Under the pieces are notes generated by a model. It was not told the origin of the DNA and did no database searches. It worked only from the letters and a program-made list of their open reading frames with translations. Position numbers and translations under genes: made by a program. Below, one piece after another: positions 1 through 11,035 of a stretch of 64,000 bases of DNA (the stretch's first letter is position 1; every line of letters starts with the position of its first letter). This DNA is from Luidia sarsii. Taxonomy: Eukaryota; Echinodermata; Asteroidea; Paxillosida; Luidiidae. The stretch covers positions 5,737,921 through 5,801,920 of the forward strand of contig OX465111.1 of assembly GCA_949987565.1 (NCBI GenBank), given 5' to 3'.

Positions 1-1515
1 ATCCTCCCCATTCCCTCATCCCCCACATTCTCCTCATCCTCCTCATCCTCCTCATCCTACACATCCTCCACATCTTCCTCATCCTCCTCATTCCCCTCAT
101 CCCCCACATTCTTCTCATCCTCCTCATCCTCCTCATCCTCCTCATCCTCCTCATCCTCCTCATCCTCCTCATCCTCCACATCTTCCTCATCCCCCTCATT
201 CCCATCATCCCCCACATCCTCCTCATCCTCCCCATCCTCCCCATCCTCCTCATCCTCCCCATCCTCCTCATCCTCCTCATCCTCCTCATCCTCCACATCC
301 TCCTCATCATCCACATCCTCCTCATCCTCCACATCCTCCTCATCCTCCTCATCCTCCACATCCTCCACATCCTCCCTATCCTCCCCGTCCTCCTCATCCT
401 CCCCATCCTCCCCATCCTCCACATCCTCCTCATCCTCCACATCCTCCACATCCTCCACATCCTCCACATCCTCCTCATCTTCCTAATCCTCCACATCCTC
501 CTCATCATCCACATCCTCCTCATCCTCCACATCCTCCTCATCCTCCTCATCCTCCACATCCTCCACATCCTCCCTATCCTCCCCGTCCTCCTCATCCTCC
601 CCATCCTCCTCATCCTCCACATCCTCCCCATCCTCCTCATCCTCCCAATCCTCCTCATCTTCCTAATCCTCCTCATCCTTCCCATCCTCATCATCCTCAT
701 CATCCTCCACATCCTCCACATCCTCCCCATCCTCCTCATCCTCCCCATCATCCACATCCTCCTCATCCTCTCCATCCTCCCCATCCTCCCCATCCTCCTT
801 ATCCTCCCCATCCTCCCCATCCTCCCCATCCTCCTCATCCCCCCATCCTCCTCATCCTCCCCATCCTCCACATCCTCCCCATCCTCCCCATCCTCCCCAT
901 CCTCCCCATCCTCCCCATCCTCCCCATCCTCCCCATCCTCCTCATCCTCCCCATCCTCTACATCCTCCTCATCCTCCCCGTCCTCCACATCCTCCCCATC
1001 CTCCTCATCCTCCCCATCATCCACATCATCCACATCCTCCTCATCCTCTCCATCCTCCCCATCCTCTCCATCCTCCCCATCCTCCCCATCCTCCTCATCC
1101 CCCATCCTCCACATCCTCCACATCCTCCCCATCCTCCCCATCCTCCCCATCCTCCCCATCCTCCCCATCCTCCCCATCCTCCCCATCCTCCCCATCCTCC
1201 ACATCCTCCCCATCCTCCCCATCCTCCTCATCCTCCCCATCCTCCTCATCCTCCTCATCCTCCCCATCCTCCTCATCCTCCCCATCCTCCTCATCCTCCC
1301 CATCCTCCTCATCCTCCACATCCTCCTCATCCTCCTCATCCTCCACATCCTCCCCATCCTCCTCATCCTCCATATCCTCCTCATCCTCCACATCCTCCCC
1401 ACCCTCCTCACCCTTCACATCCTCTTCATTCTCCCCATTCTCCTTATCTTGCCCATACTCCTCATCCATCTCATTCTCCTCACCCTTTAGTCACCATCCT
1501 CATCCTCTTAACCTT
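1..1515. repeat. 9-bp polypyrimidine minisatellite (CATCCTCCN)n
   Basis: Almost pure pyrimidine on the + strand, built from variants of a 9-bp unit (CATCCTCCT, CATCCTCCC, CATCCTCCA) and running off the left edge of the window. Because the unit is a multiple of three, the minus strand stays open for long stretches (57-467, 1095-1469) and would read as Asp/Glu-rich chains. Those frames have no start context, no other composition and no homology I recognise, so I treat them as by-products. The array lies immediately 5' of the first stomatin exon in view, so it is probably intronic. Confidence 0.95.
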
Positions 1516-1734
1516 CCTAAATGTCTTCATCTTCACCAGATCCGCCATCATTCCCTCCCCCCTCCCCGCATCCTCCTCCTCCTCCTCCTCCTCCTCCTGA
1601 TCATCGTCACTTTCTCCCTCACTACGACTTACACCGACCTCACCATCATCGGAGAATGGTGACCTACGGAGACATCCCCGGCTATCGTTTGCCTGATACG
1701 AACACGGTTCTTTTCTCCCTCGGCCTATACATAG
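1516..1734 (+). other. Intron end and 3' splice site before the first stomatin exon in view
   Basis: After a short (CCT)n run near 1571-1597 the sequence becomes non-repetitive. A pyrimidine tract at about 1708-1723 (TTCTTTTCTCCCTCGG) and AG at 1733-1734 form the acceptor for the exon starting at 1735. I see no earlier stomatin exon here, so the N-terminal and hydrophobic hairpin exons must lie left of the window. Confidence 0.7.
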
Positions 1735-1938
1735 GTGCTGACTCGTGACAGCGTGACTGTGTCCGTGGATGCCGTGGTTTATTACCGCGTGCAGAACGCC
1801 ACCATATCCATTGCCAATGTGGAGAACGCGAACGCGTCTACCAGACTACTGGCCCAGACTACGCTGCGCAATGTGCTCGGAACCAAGAACTTGGCGGAGA
1901 TTCTATCGGACAGAGAGGGAATCAGTCACTTCATGCAG
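1735..1938 (+). CDS. STOM: Stomatin exon encoding the first part of the SPFH/band 7 core in view
   Basis: The translation (68 codons, phase 0 at both ends) starts VLTRDSVTVSVDAVVYYRV and continues through NVENANASTRLLAQTTLRNV and LGTKNLAEILSDRE. This is the highly conserved SPFH (band 7/prohibitin-homology) core of stomatin. Stomatins are monotopic inner-leaflet membrane proteins that oligomerise in cholesterol-rich domains and modulate ion channels and transporters. The exon starts after AG at 1733-1734, where stomatins normally read ...QE(V/I)LT(K/R)DSV. It ends ...HFMQ before the donor GTGGGT at 1939. The HFM near the end differs slightly from the usual stomatin sequence. The paralogues STOML1-3 are alternatives, but the near-identity to classical stomatin favours STOM or a STOML3-like gene. 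No frameshift or stop is present. Confidence 0.97.
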
Positions 1939-2004
1939 GTGGGTACAACCGGTCTGTAATCAAAATCACACCGACCCCGCAGGAGATTTGTGCCCCAAAT
2001 GATA

Positions 2005-2100
2005 GATTTGTCGGCTGTCGACGGGCAGGATACACACTGTCCGAATCGTTCAGTAACCGGCTCTTCTCAGACCCATAAACACTGAGAACATTCACCATCG
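2005..2100 (+). mobile_element. Retroelement end, copy A: hammerhead-like core plus histone-like hairpin
   Basis: CTGTCGA at 2015-2021 (degenerate CTGANGA), helix II arms GGGCAG 2023-2028 and CTGTCC 2037-2042, then GAAT at 2043 and a GTA triplet at 2053-2055. A hairpin GGCTCT-TCTC-AGACCC follows at 2059-2074 with one mismatched pair. The same architecture recurs at 2457, 3493, 32524 and 42354. Hammerhead motifs are known in Penelope-like retroelements and retrozymes, so this is probably the end of such an element. It lies in stomatin intron 1 of the window, sense to the gene. The copy is decayed. Confidence 0.55.
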
Positions 2101-2454
2101 ACTGGTTGATTCTAATGATTTATACAGTAACAAAATGTTCGCACATTGCAAGATTCGTAACCAAGATACAATAATACAATGAGCATTCTGAAATAAATTC
2201 GACAGTTGTTATTGATTCAATATTTACGTATGGGCTACATTTCAAGCGGTCATGGTGATCCATATGACTTTAACTACTGAATCCGGTGCCGTTTAGGTCA
2301 GAGAGTACCACCAAACACACGCGTGTCTCAATATCACGCTTTAGAATGATCAGCCTTCAGATTAGTTGTCGGGAATTGAAAGTTATGAAATAAATCCTGC
2401 TCAGATCCCACGCATCAACCCGGTGTACATAAGATGCCAGGACGCGCCTCGTGC

Positions 2455-2590
2455 CTCCGACGTTTTACTTGAGGGCCAGAGCATACTGGCCGGAACGTCG
2501 AGTTATCACTCAGGTTCTTTTCAGGACCATACCTCTTCTTAAAGAGACCTTATACATGGTTTCACAGCAAACACTGCTACAGACCTATCG
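2455..2590 (+). mobile_element. Retroelement end, copy B
   Basis: CCGACG at 2457 begins a diverged core. Helix II is GGCCAG 2474-2479 with CTGGCC 2486-2491, followed by GGAACGTCGAGTT. The hairpin GGTTCT-TTTC-AGGACC lies at 2513-2528 and is fully paired. Compared with copy C, a C-G pair has become U-A and a neighbouring pair has become U-G, so pairing is retained. Downstream text (CATAC, CTTAAAGAGA, then CAGACC near 2579) aligns with copy C, which shows that the copies belong to one family. Confidence 0.55.
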
Positions 2591-3492
2591 TCTTTACTGC
2601 GCTTGGTATACAAGCGTCGATGCAAGGGAGGAAAAAAACACTCGAATCTCGAGGTTTTATCGAGGTGAATCGTACCTCTAAACACTCAGTGTCGGTTCTT
2701 AAGGGCAACATTCCCGTTACATTCATATCATGGAAGGCACTCGAGAATCCTTCAATGGAAGTAATCATGTCCCGCTCTCCAAAACAGGAGTGCAGAATGC
2801 AGCCTCTCATCGCCTGGGCACGTGCACAGGACGCCAGGTAACAGGGACAAAATGAGATAAATCGAATCCCAGAAAGTATTCAGTGGATGATGAAAATGCC
2901 AAGAGGAAGGGCTTACTGTGGGTGTAACACGGTATAGTCGTAAATTGATTGACACCTTACGGAGGCCGAGTCACTTATGAAGGGGTTTCTACTTTCTACC
3001 TGTATCGTGCGCGTGAGACGTTCACAGTAGGGCCTATTCACTCTAACCTGCACTGTCTCCCAAGAAAGTCAAACTCGATTTATTTGACCGAGAGGCCGGG
3101 ACGGAGGGTGTTTGGAGAGGGTGGGGGTGGGGGTAGGGGTGAGGGGCGTCGGAGGGGTATAAGTCCATCCGCAAGGGTTGGCTGTGGCCTTGGACTGCTT
3201 GGAGCGGGGGTGGGAATTTCGACTACAAAATTACACGACCGGCTATGGGAAGATAGTTCTGATAGCTGCAAGGTATATTTGCGGAGACAGATTCATGTTG
3301 ACAAACTGACGATGCCCACATCGCATCGCAGAGCGACATTGAAATGACAGCGTGTCCAACCCGTATTCTGCGCTACCTACGCTATAACAGCAGCTTGATA
3401 AAGCGAAATTTCTATAACTGAATTCCATGACCTTCCATACACTCTGAGGTATTGAGGTCAAACCTTGTCACTCCCCCACTACACATTTAAGC
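2591..3492. other. Intron sequence, no gene seen
   Basis: Stomatin intron. Short ORFs on both strands have no recognisable domain. A G-rich patch occurs at about 3113-3152. This stretch may contain decayed retroelement body between copies B and C, but I cannot show it. Confidence 0.5.
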
Positions 3493-3620
3493 ACCGATGA
3501 TGATTGGAATCCAGCAGAGTACACACAGGCCGAAAGGTTAAGTTACTATACCGGCTCTTTTCAGAGCCATACTCCACCTCACAAGAGATGGTTTACATCA
3601 CACTATTGTAGACCAGACAA
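3493..3620 (+). mobile_element. Retroelement end, copy C, with the best histone-like hairpin
   Basis: CCGATGA at 3493-3500 (near CTGATGA), a CAGCAGAGTACACACAGG helix II region, GAAA at 3532-3535 and GTT at 3542-3544. The hairpin GGCTCT-TTTC-AGAGCC at 3553-3568 is perfectly paired. It fits the histone mRNA 3' stem-loop consensus GGYYCUUYUNAGRRCC. It is followed by ATAC and, 12-15 nt on, the purine-rich CACAAGAGATGG (about 3580-3591), reminiscent of a histone downstream element. There is no histone coding sequence upstream. Helix I of a hammerhead is not evident. Confidence 0.55.
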
Positions 3621-3724
3621 CAACTGCTGCATGGGGACTGTTTAAGAAATCCTAGACCCAACCGCAGACACATGAGAACAGCTCCTGCCATACTTTAAGG
3701 CCCGGTCCGCCACATCCCCCAGGT

Positions 3725-3905
3725 AGTAATCTACCGAGAAAGCCCTGAGTGCAACTGAACAGACTGCGGTCTGGGGCATGAGCGCCATGCAGCTACCAAG
3801 TACCATGAAGACATGGGAAATCACGGACTCTGACCTCTGCCCATGTGGACAAATACAAACCCATGAGCACGTCATTAACACTCACATCCACTCACAGAAG
3901 TAGAT
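3725..3905 (+). pseudogene. Non-LTR retrotransposon (LINE) C-terminal fragment, frameshifted
   Basis: Frame at 3755-3778 reads LNRLRSGA. A second frame ending at the stop 3901-3903 reads TWEITDSDLCPCGQ and then THEHV. The NRLR(S/T)G motif followed by a CxCG...H zinc-knuckle-like segment is the usual C-terminal end of many LINE reverse-transcriptase ORF2 proteins. The two parts are in different frames, so this is a dead fragment of about 180 bp. The clade cannot be set from so little sequence. Confidence 0.55.
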
Positions 3906-5296
3906 AAAACCAGAACTGGTCGACTCTGTAAGTGCTAATTTTGACTGCTATGATTGACATACGAAAGAAGACGGTTTACAATGTACACGGTGTCACCGCA
4001 AAATCTTCCACGTTCAAATCGAACCAGGCCTTGTCGCTATTGATTCAGATACCGATATGCCACGAGCTAATCAGATTCCCTGGGGCGTTGGTCTCTGCCA
4101 CAAAATTATTGGTTTGCGAGTCATGGCCGGGCCAGCTAGGGTTGCTCCAGCGTGATCAACTGCGAGGCTGCCCACAGCCCCGACACTTTGGACGGCCCGT
4201 GCACCTCGGGTATTTTTTGTCTCGACAACTTGCCACCTCTATAGGGGTGAAAATCGTGCTCGTAAGTGTACCTTAGCACGTGAGAGGGGCTGTTGTGGCC
4301 GTTTCCCTGCGCGTAACTGTACACGTTTCTACATTAATTTTGCATGCACATATACAGCGCGTCAGTATCAGACTCATTCCCAATGCCACAACCGCATGTG
4401 ACCCAAGGCCATGGAACCTCAACATAACCATCCACGGCGTACCAAAAACCCACCGAATGCCGACTCAGACTCAGACGGGGGGAATCCACTGCCATCCCCC
4501 GTTGGGCACCAAGACATTTTGACAACAAGCCAATTGAGGTCTTGTGTGGCGCTATAGCCGATACTTCTCTGAGAGTTACCCTGCCAAGTTGAGAGAACAA
4601 AGGAATGGGTGTTGGGCGCAGTCGATTCTCCGCTCATCCTTAGAGGAGCAGAAAGCACGATGCTATACTCATGTCTAACCACGAGGAAGGAAAATTGACC
4701 AAAAAAATGCCCCAACGGCCAAAATGGGTTTCAACACTGAAGTTCAATCGGTATGGGAATGAGTGGAGAGGAGGAGACCATGCATGAGTCATCACCTGGT
4801 ATGCCCACTTCTGCCCAATCCCTGTACCCAAGCCATGACCTCGCTACACTCACGCCTAATGGGCGTCGCCTGCGTCCAGTATCGGTTAGGTCGACTTTAG
4901 AATGAGAGAAAGGACTCGAGAAAGAAGAAGAAGATCCAAGGGCAGAGGAAGAGGGTGTCCGTGTAACAGCATGGACCTAAGCTCAAGAAATGGGCTGGTG
5001 GAAGTAGGCCTATCGCAGTTGCTTTACATAGGCTACCGCCAATAAAAACCACCACAGGTGGAAGGCAGCAGCAGTGCCTATATGGGCACCGACTGACTAA
5101 GGGACATTGAAGCCGACGGGTATAATAATCATTTGGCCAGTATTTGTGCCACTGCATTGGAGGCTCTATAGGCCTACATATAAGCCAGAGATGGGTCAAG
5201 CCCAACCCACGCATTCAAAGAGCAGACGTGGGGGTCAGTGCTTGCCATGGTCTGCATGCATCTCTGCCACGCGTCCTGCCCACAACGGTTTAGAAG
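3906..5296. other. Intron sequence, no gene seen
   Basis: Stomatin intron. ORFs of 60-115 codons on both strands overlap one another and show no domain or biased composition. Part of 3906-4050 may be the LINE 3' tail. Confidence 0.5.
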
Positions 5297-5484
5297 AACG
5301 CAGTGGCTGTTGTTACGGCAGTCGTCCGTGTGGTTCCCTGACTTGATTGTATTTCGTCAGCATTTGCAGGCTGGTTGAACCAGTCTATTAGCTGATAGTC
5401 TGGTTCCAAGAGCTAAACATCCTGACAAATACTGTGAAGTCAGGGAACCACACGGACGACTGCCGTAACAACAGCCACTGCGTT
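5297..5484. repeat. Perfect 46-bp inverted repeat with 96-bp loop
   Basis: Arm 5297-5342 (starts AACGCAGTGG, ends TTCCCTGAC) and arm 5439-5484 (starts GTCAGGGAA, ends CCACTGCGTT) are exact reverse complements over 46 bases. The 96-bp loop contains smaller symmetric pieces such as TGGTTGAACCA. Perfect arms in non-coding DNA imply a recent foldback insertion, gene conversion between arms, or an assembly artefact. I do not recognise the family. Confidence 0.9.
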
Positions 5485-6624
5485 AGACCGAAAGCAGGCG
5501 CAGCCGCGATCTGTCGCCCTTCCTTTGAGAAAGTTGAATTTGAAAACGGCTGTAAATTAATCTGATTTTTTTTCTGGGAGTATCCTGGCAGGCTAAGAGA
5601 ACAAAGGATTGGGTCAGTGGGTCTTAGAACCAGTTAGTGATCCACTCATTCTCAGAGACACCATAAGGAGAGACATCATATCGAGAGAATTTCTCAGATG
5701 AATGTAAAAATTCTCTTCCACACTGAAATAAGTCGCTGTCATCTGCCATACCAACCATGCCATTTAAGCCGCATTGTAGGCCTATGTGTACACGGTATAC
5801 AAACCACACTACCGTACCTTGTTTGATTTGCCTAGTAGTCGTACACGACATAGCCTGTCGTTGATATGATCTTTTGAGAGAAAAATAAAATCCGCTAAAA
5901 TCTGTCCACTTAGATAATCCCCAGGCCAAGAACGTCAGTGGATTAGAATGAACAGACAAACAGACAGATGTTCATATGTTTTGTTCCTTTAAATTGGGCG
6001 CACACTGGGCGAGCGCTGATCCTCACGATACGAGAGTTTAATTGAAAATGAAAGATGCATATCTGTGCGAGTGTTTTGGAGCAGTGGAGGGTGGAAAATG
6101 GAAAAAGATAATGCAAGCCAGCCTATAGGATTTGGGGAAAATGTGCATCGGTCCAGAAGCAATACGAAAGCAGTGCCTGATGATTTCCTGTAGCATGCAC
6201 CGTCCAGGCTGTACCTCAGCCTCCCCTATAGTCTGGCCACTGGGTTTACCACTATAGAGCTATCGCGTAGATATAGCCCTGCGTTGAGGCAAAGCCGAGC
6301 TCTGACCGCGGCAGTCGACGCGCCGTGTCGGAAAACGAATCACTTCACAGCGGTGATAGATGCGTCTTATACCTGCACTCCTCAATGCCCTATATAGCGC
6401 GCGCAGTGCTGATAACCAACGGGAGCTAGCTGACAGCGCGCTTGTGGGATTTAACCAAATTCGATGATACGCTGCTTTCGATTGAAAACAAAAAATGATC
6501 CAGCAAGCAGATTATATACGATTCTACGCTCTGCGATTATCATTCCCCATGCAGGGGAACAAAATCGAGGTGTACGGTACAGCATTCAAGCGCACTGAGT
6601 GAAACATGGATTAAAAAATCATCG
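5485..6624. other. Intron sequence, no gene seen
   Basis: No ORF with recognisable content, no structured RNA and no strong repeat seen. Confidence 0.5.
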
Positions 6625-6856
6625 TAATAGACCAATTGCCTGAACAATGTTTACATGCAATCACGTGATTCATAGTGGGTATTTTTGCATCTCATTTGGT
6701 GTAGAACAGGAGTGGAAATGAGCATAGAAGACAATCATACTGCCTACATTGCTCTTTGTACATTTCCATCGCTGCTCGGTGCCAAATGAGATGAGAAAAC
6801 ACCCACTATAAGTCACGTGATGGCATGTCAACAGTAGTCGCGCACTCGGTCTATTA
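6625..6856. mobile_element. Foldback MITE, 232 bp, TIR TAATAGACC
   Basis: Ends TAATAGACC (6625-6633) and GGTCTATTA (6848-6856) are exact inverted repeats. The two halves stay complementary inwards over roughly 95 bp with mismatches: TCACGTGATTCATAGTGGG pairs with CCCACTATAAGTCACGTGA, and CATCTCATTTGG pairs with CCAAATGAGATG. No coding capacity. The superfamily is uncertain. Confidence 0.8.
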
Positions 6857-8293
6857 TAATCATAACCAACCCCAAATATTAAAAAAAAAATAAGCCTGGC
6901 AGAATTCGCTCTTTGATCGAAACGTCGGGTCCCTATATTGTTCAGATTTAAACTTTAGGCGTTAAAAGTCAGTGAATATATGGCAACCTTTTATTTTATT
7001 ATTATTATTTTGTGGGGGTATCACTTTCATTTATACCAAATTATGAATAGGCCTAATAGAATTAAACACGACAAGGCGTCGCCACAATGTCCAATATAAT
7101 TGAATGGGAGTATGCACACGTGATAAATAAACACAGGCCCTTCATGAATATTTGAGCGGCTTGGCCTATGAGCGCGTGTGTATTGATTGGCCGGCTGTGC
7201 CGTTGCCCAACAGATAGCTGGAATCTGATTGGCTGTACCAGCTGTGTCGGATATTGGGTCGTGTCTAGACAACTGCGGCCGTCATTCTGTGCGGACAGCA
7301 CGCAGCGCATACTGCCATCGATAATCACCCGGCAATATTACAGGCAGCCGTCGGCATTGAACGTATTCATGCCCATTGAAGGCAACTGGTATTAGAAAAT
7401 AAAATAAAAATCAATTTCCCTCATTGTAATGCAAGTGTCATTACATGAAAACGACGAACAGATGAAAATGGTCACTGTGTGATGTTGTTCAGATCGGTAA
7501 GCAATGCAAGATGGACATATTGACCAAAAAATAAATCATAGAATGTCGCGGTCCATTTAATGGCTTATATTGCATTTTTTTTTTTGGTAAGGGTGCATTC
7601 GTTTTTTACATTGTTTTAAGGTATTGGAGAATTGGCTCTTAGCATTACGCTTTTCTTGTGCAAACACCCATGGAATTCTAATCGGATTATATCTAGCCCA
7701 CTATATGGCCTCACTACAAATTTAACTGGAACGAGACCGGAGCGAATACTTCATTGAATTTCACACGGTTTTCCCGCCTCCCTCTTCTGTTGGAGAGGGG
7801 GGGGGGATAATGTTGGTTCACTGCACAGACCTACCCATTCAAGTCGCCATTTTAATAACACTCTGACCGCTTTACACGAGCAGAACCGTTTACTATACAG
7901 GCCGAGAAACACTACTTCGGTGAAATTAAAATTTCAAAGCACGTGTATATTATGTAGTCGACCGATAGTCCGCATCTGTCGTGCCAGCCATGCACCTATG
8001 ATTAAACTGTGAATAAATGGATTGGATTCGTACCAGTTTGATTTGCATTTCATTACAGACACGAAATCCCATACCTCTGTGGGGCAAAAAGTTGTTATAG
8101 ATTCTAATGGTGGTAGATTTTACAACCCGCAGGAGCCACATTCTTACGTTTCTACACAGGTTTTACATAATCGACAGATTGGCGTCAGTATCCATGCATC
8201 TATCCTATTGGTCGTTATTTTCCCATTATGTGTCCGACCTTTTGTGTTTTTAACCACTCTTCCCCCTTTTTCAATTCCACTTTCCCCTCACAG
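6857..8293. other. Intron sequence ending in a 3' splice site
   Basis: No gene seen. The last 40 bases are pyrimidine-rich (CTTCCCCCTTTTTCAATTCC and TTTCCCCTCACAG) and supply the acceptor of the next stomatin exon. Confidence 0.6.
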
Positions 8294-8349
8294 TCCAGCC
8301 TGGACGAAGCAACCGATCCATGGGGGATTAAAGTGGAGCGTGTGGAGAT
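8294..8349 (+). CDS. STOM: Stomatin exon, SPFH core (56 bp)
   Basis: Acceptor CCTCACAG ends at 8293 and the donor GTGAGT starts at 8350. The 18 full codons read SSLDEATDPWGIKVERVE, with two bases (AT) carried over to the next exon, where AT+T completes Ile. DEATDPWGIKVERVEI is a signature of stomatin-family SPFH domains (the WGIKVERVE strand). Entry phase 0 and exit phase 2 match the flanking exons. Translating through the donor would replace Ile with Met and run into intron sequence. Confidence 0.96.
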
Positions 8350-9436
8350 GTGAGTATCAAAACTGAATAATTCTAATCCATTTTGTGTGTCCACAACACC
8401 GTCGGCCCCATTCTATTTCATTTTTTTTTTTACACTCAGAGGGCTTCGCCCGGAGCTAGCTGAGTGGAGAAAATGCCACTTTAGTCCGAGGGAGAGAAGA
8501 AAAAAAAACCCGGCACGTCTCACGGAACATCGAGGGGCGAGTTTAAGTGTGGACCCCATTTCCTGTTTGCGTAGGCCATGTGTATTCGGTGCCACCCGGG
8601 TCAACTTGACGTGGCCATATCGAATCTAGGTTATCTCTGGCTTCGAGCCCTAGAAACACGTGTGTAAAGGTGTGCATTTTCAAATTCCAAGTGTCCAAAT
8701 GTCCAGCCTTATTAGCGAAATACATTTCTTTTCTTCTTCTTCTTCTTTTTTTTGGGGGGGAGTTTAAAATCGTCTGGAACGATAGACAAGGAACTGCCAT
8801 CTTGCTGCAAGGTACCAGTAGTGTAAAACAGGGTTAGGTTACAGACCCATTTGTGTCTATGTTTTTCAACCTTTTGTAAACCACATTACATTATCCAATC
8901 TGCATTGTATTCTGTAGCCGTGTGCGGAAACCTATCCTCGCTACCACGAACTTATGGATACATTTTCCTTCATTTCCCTTAAAATGTAAAATAAAAAAAC
9001 ACCACACTTGAGGTTTCACTCACCTGTTCTTCGTGTCAGGCACAACATGACCTGGCCATTTTCGAAAGGATCTTGACGACGCGACGAAATCTTTCCAAGC
9101 GGTTTGGCCGCATAAGAAGTTCACGCTTTCGACGCCGATTGGAAGACACGCGGAGAATCTACACACTCCCCGCATAGCAACCGATTCACCTTTACGCATG
9201 CGCAAGATTCGTAGACTCGATTCAAGTCGGCTTTCTCGTTCAAACGGCTTCGAAGCGTTATCGTGCGAGAACATTTTTTCACGAGCAATTTCGCCCACAG
9301 ACGCATTCGTTCCTGTGAGATGAAAAGGTGCAAATGTACTTCCTTAAGGTGACGAGATGAAAGGAAAAACTGGCTGGGAACTTTCGAACAATATATTTCT
9401 TTTAAGGGAGTAAAGATTGAAAAAGAAGTAAGAACA
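8350..9436. other. Intron sequence, no gene seen
   Basis: Start of the 17.9-kb stomatin intron. A CpG-containing patch around 9050-9290 includes an NRF1-like ACGCATGCGCAAG near 9194-9206. That is too weak on its own to call a promoter. Confidence 0.45.
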
Positions 9437-9490
9437 TCTAAAATTAGGACGGTCTGAAGTTTCGATCCTAGCAGGACCTTTCTCAAAGGC
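9437..9490 (-). mobile_element. Fragment of the GATCGAAACGTC foldback family
   Basis: TCTAAAATTAGGACGGTCTG, TTTCGATCCTAGCAGGACC and TTTCTCAAAGGC follow in order, matching one arm of the elements at 13149, 29541, 38507 and 43886. Only one arm is recognisable here. Confidence 0.65.
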
Positions 9491-11035
9491 TGAATCAGAA
9501 TATCATGAGCAAGATTATCATAAGATTTTTATAAGACGGATAACCTCCAAGTCCAAAGCAGAACCTACCATTCAAAGTTAAAGTAACTTGACCTTCCACA
9601 GAAAGGGCCATTTCTTATTTAAGACTGAATGGAAAACGTCTTGAAAGTAATAGTAGATTCTACTGGCAAATTGTGGGGAGTGCTATAGTCTGTAAGAGAT
9701 CTGTGAGAGATGGCAGCCGACTGGAAGGAAGGCAAGTCACGCGCCACAACGCCGCGGTACGATTTACAATAGCGCAATGCAAACACACCGGGCGCGTGTA
9801 TACGGACGGCGTATGGCACGTACAGCACATGGCACGTTTCAAACTCGAGTCTCACTCTCAGTGCACACTGCACAGTCGCCGCCTGACTGCCCGTGCATTA
9901 GAGCTAGCTGAGCAGACATGGAGATGAGCAGGGCACCTTATGAGACAGGACTGGACACCAAGGTCACACGGAAGAGAGGGCGGCAATAGAGAAGGTGGGC
10001 AGATGAAAGCAGGGAGCACGGTGGCATACAGTGGAAACAACTGGCTGAAGATAGACTAGCTTGGAGAATATTGGGTGAAGAGACCTTCGTCTTGGACCGA
10101 AATAGGATGAACAGAGAAGGTACACGTGACAAAACTACATGATTGAGTCCTGGGCTCGAATTATAACTGCGGAAAAGCCACTATCAGTGGACGACCCCCC
10201 CCCAAAAAAAAAAAAAAAAAAAAAAAGGAACCGCCCACGGCGGATTTGACAAAACCAAAACAATGTTGTCATGTGACGCGATGGGTAGATTTCCGACAAG
10301 TCCCGAATACCCACGGTGTTTTGTGCCACTTTGCGCAGTCGATAAACATTTCCTATTACAGTCCGATCGTGCCGGGCCCGCATGTCGAAGATGCGGGCTA
10401 ATATTCAATCTGGATTCTCTGCCGTAGCTTTTGTACCCGCAAGTGGTGAACGGGAAGCCGCGCCTTTAAGTGCGGGCAAGATCAACAATCCCCCCCCCCC
10501 GCCTTGGCCCGACGTCCTCGGTCTCGTCAGACTCCCGGACCAAAAACAGCCAACCCGACCAAAATATTCCCGAGCTTCTCCACGCGGCGCGTTGCCATGG
10601 AGATTGATATCGCGCCTCCGTACAATGTCGGATCTCATCCCATTTCAAAGCCGCCCCGTGGGTACGGTCTTGCTCGCCCTGATTTTTTTTTATTTATTTT
10701 TTTTACATCAAACCGATTTCAGAAAAAGGATACTCGGGAAGACTTTGCGATTGGATTAAAGAATGGATTTCTCCGATCTGGCTCCTTTAAAAAAAAAAAA
10801 CGTATACCCCAATCCAATATTTCCATTACATCATTGTATCGCCTGTTCAATTATATTCAATGTGGGAGCGAGAGGGCTGCATTTTTCTATTCTCCTGTAA
10901 GCTGGATGTTGAAGGGATGGGTCAGTTCAGTTGCCTATGTCGGAACCACTTAGTGCATGCTATCAGTCACCGGGACGCAAGGGGGATCTAGAGTTCGCCA
11001 TTCCCCGGTCTGTCAACACTTTCTATAGGCCTATA
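9491..11035. other. Intron sequence, no gene seen
   Basis: Contains a C7/A22 run (10194-10226), C and T homopolymers, and ORFs without recognisable content. A CpG-rich block at about 10380-10640 is the only compositional feature. Confidence 0.45.

Noticed and set aside
57..1469. Asp/Glu-rich minus-strand proteins
   Set aside because: By-product of a 9-bp polypyrimidine minisatellite; no start context, no non-repeat sequence.
1521..1748. ORF with poly-Pro and VTYGDIP, resembling the stomatin VTYDIPPQE strand just before the exon at 1735
   Set aside because: Similarity is limited to about six residues, no donor or acceptor fits and the flanks do not match stomatin; probably chance.
3553..3568. 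Histone gene 3' end
   Set aside because: The stem-loop matches, but there is no histone reading frame upstream and the motif recurs in a retroelement family.
9020..9298. CpG-containing block with NRF1-like site as a promoter
   Set aside because: A single partial motif without a supported transcript or exon.
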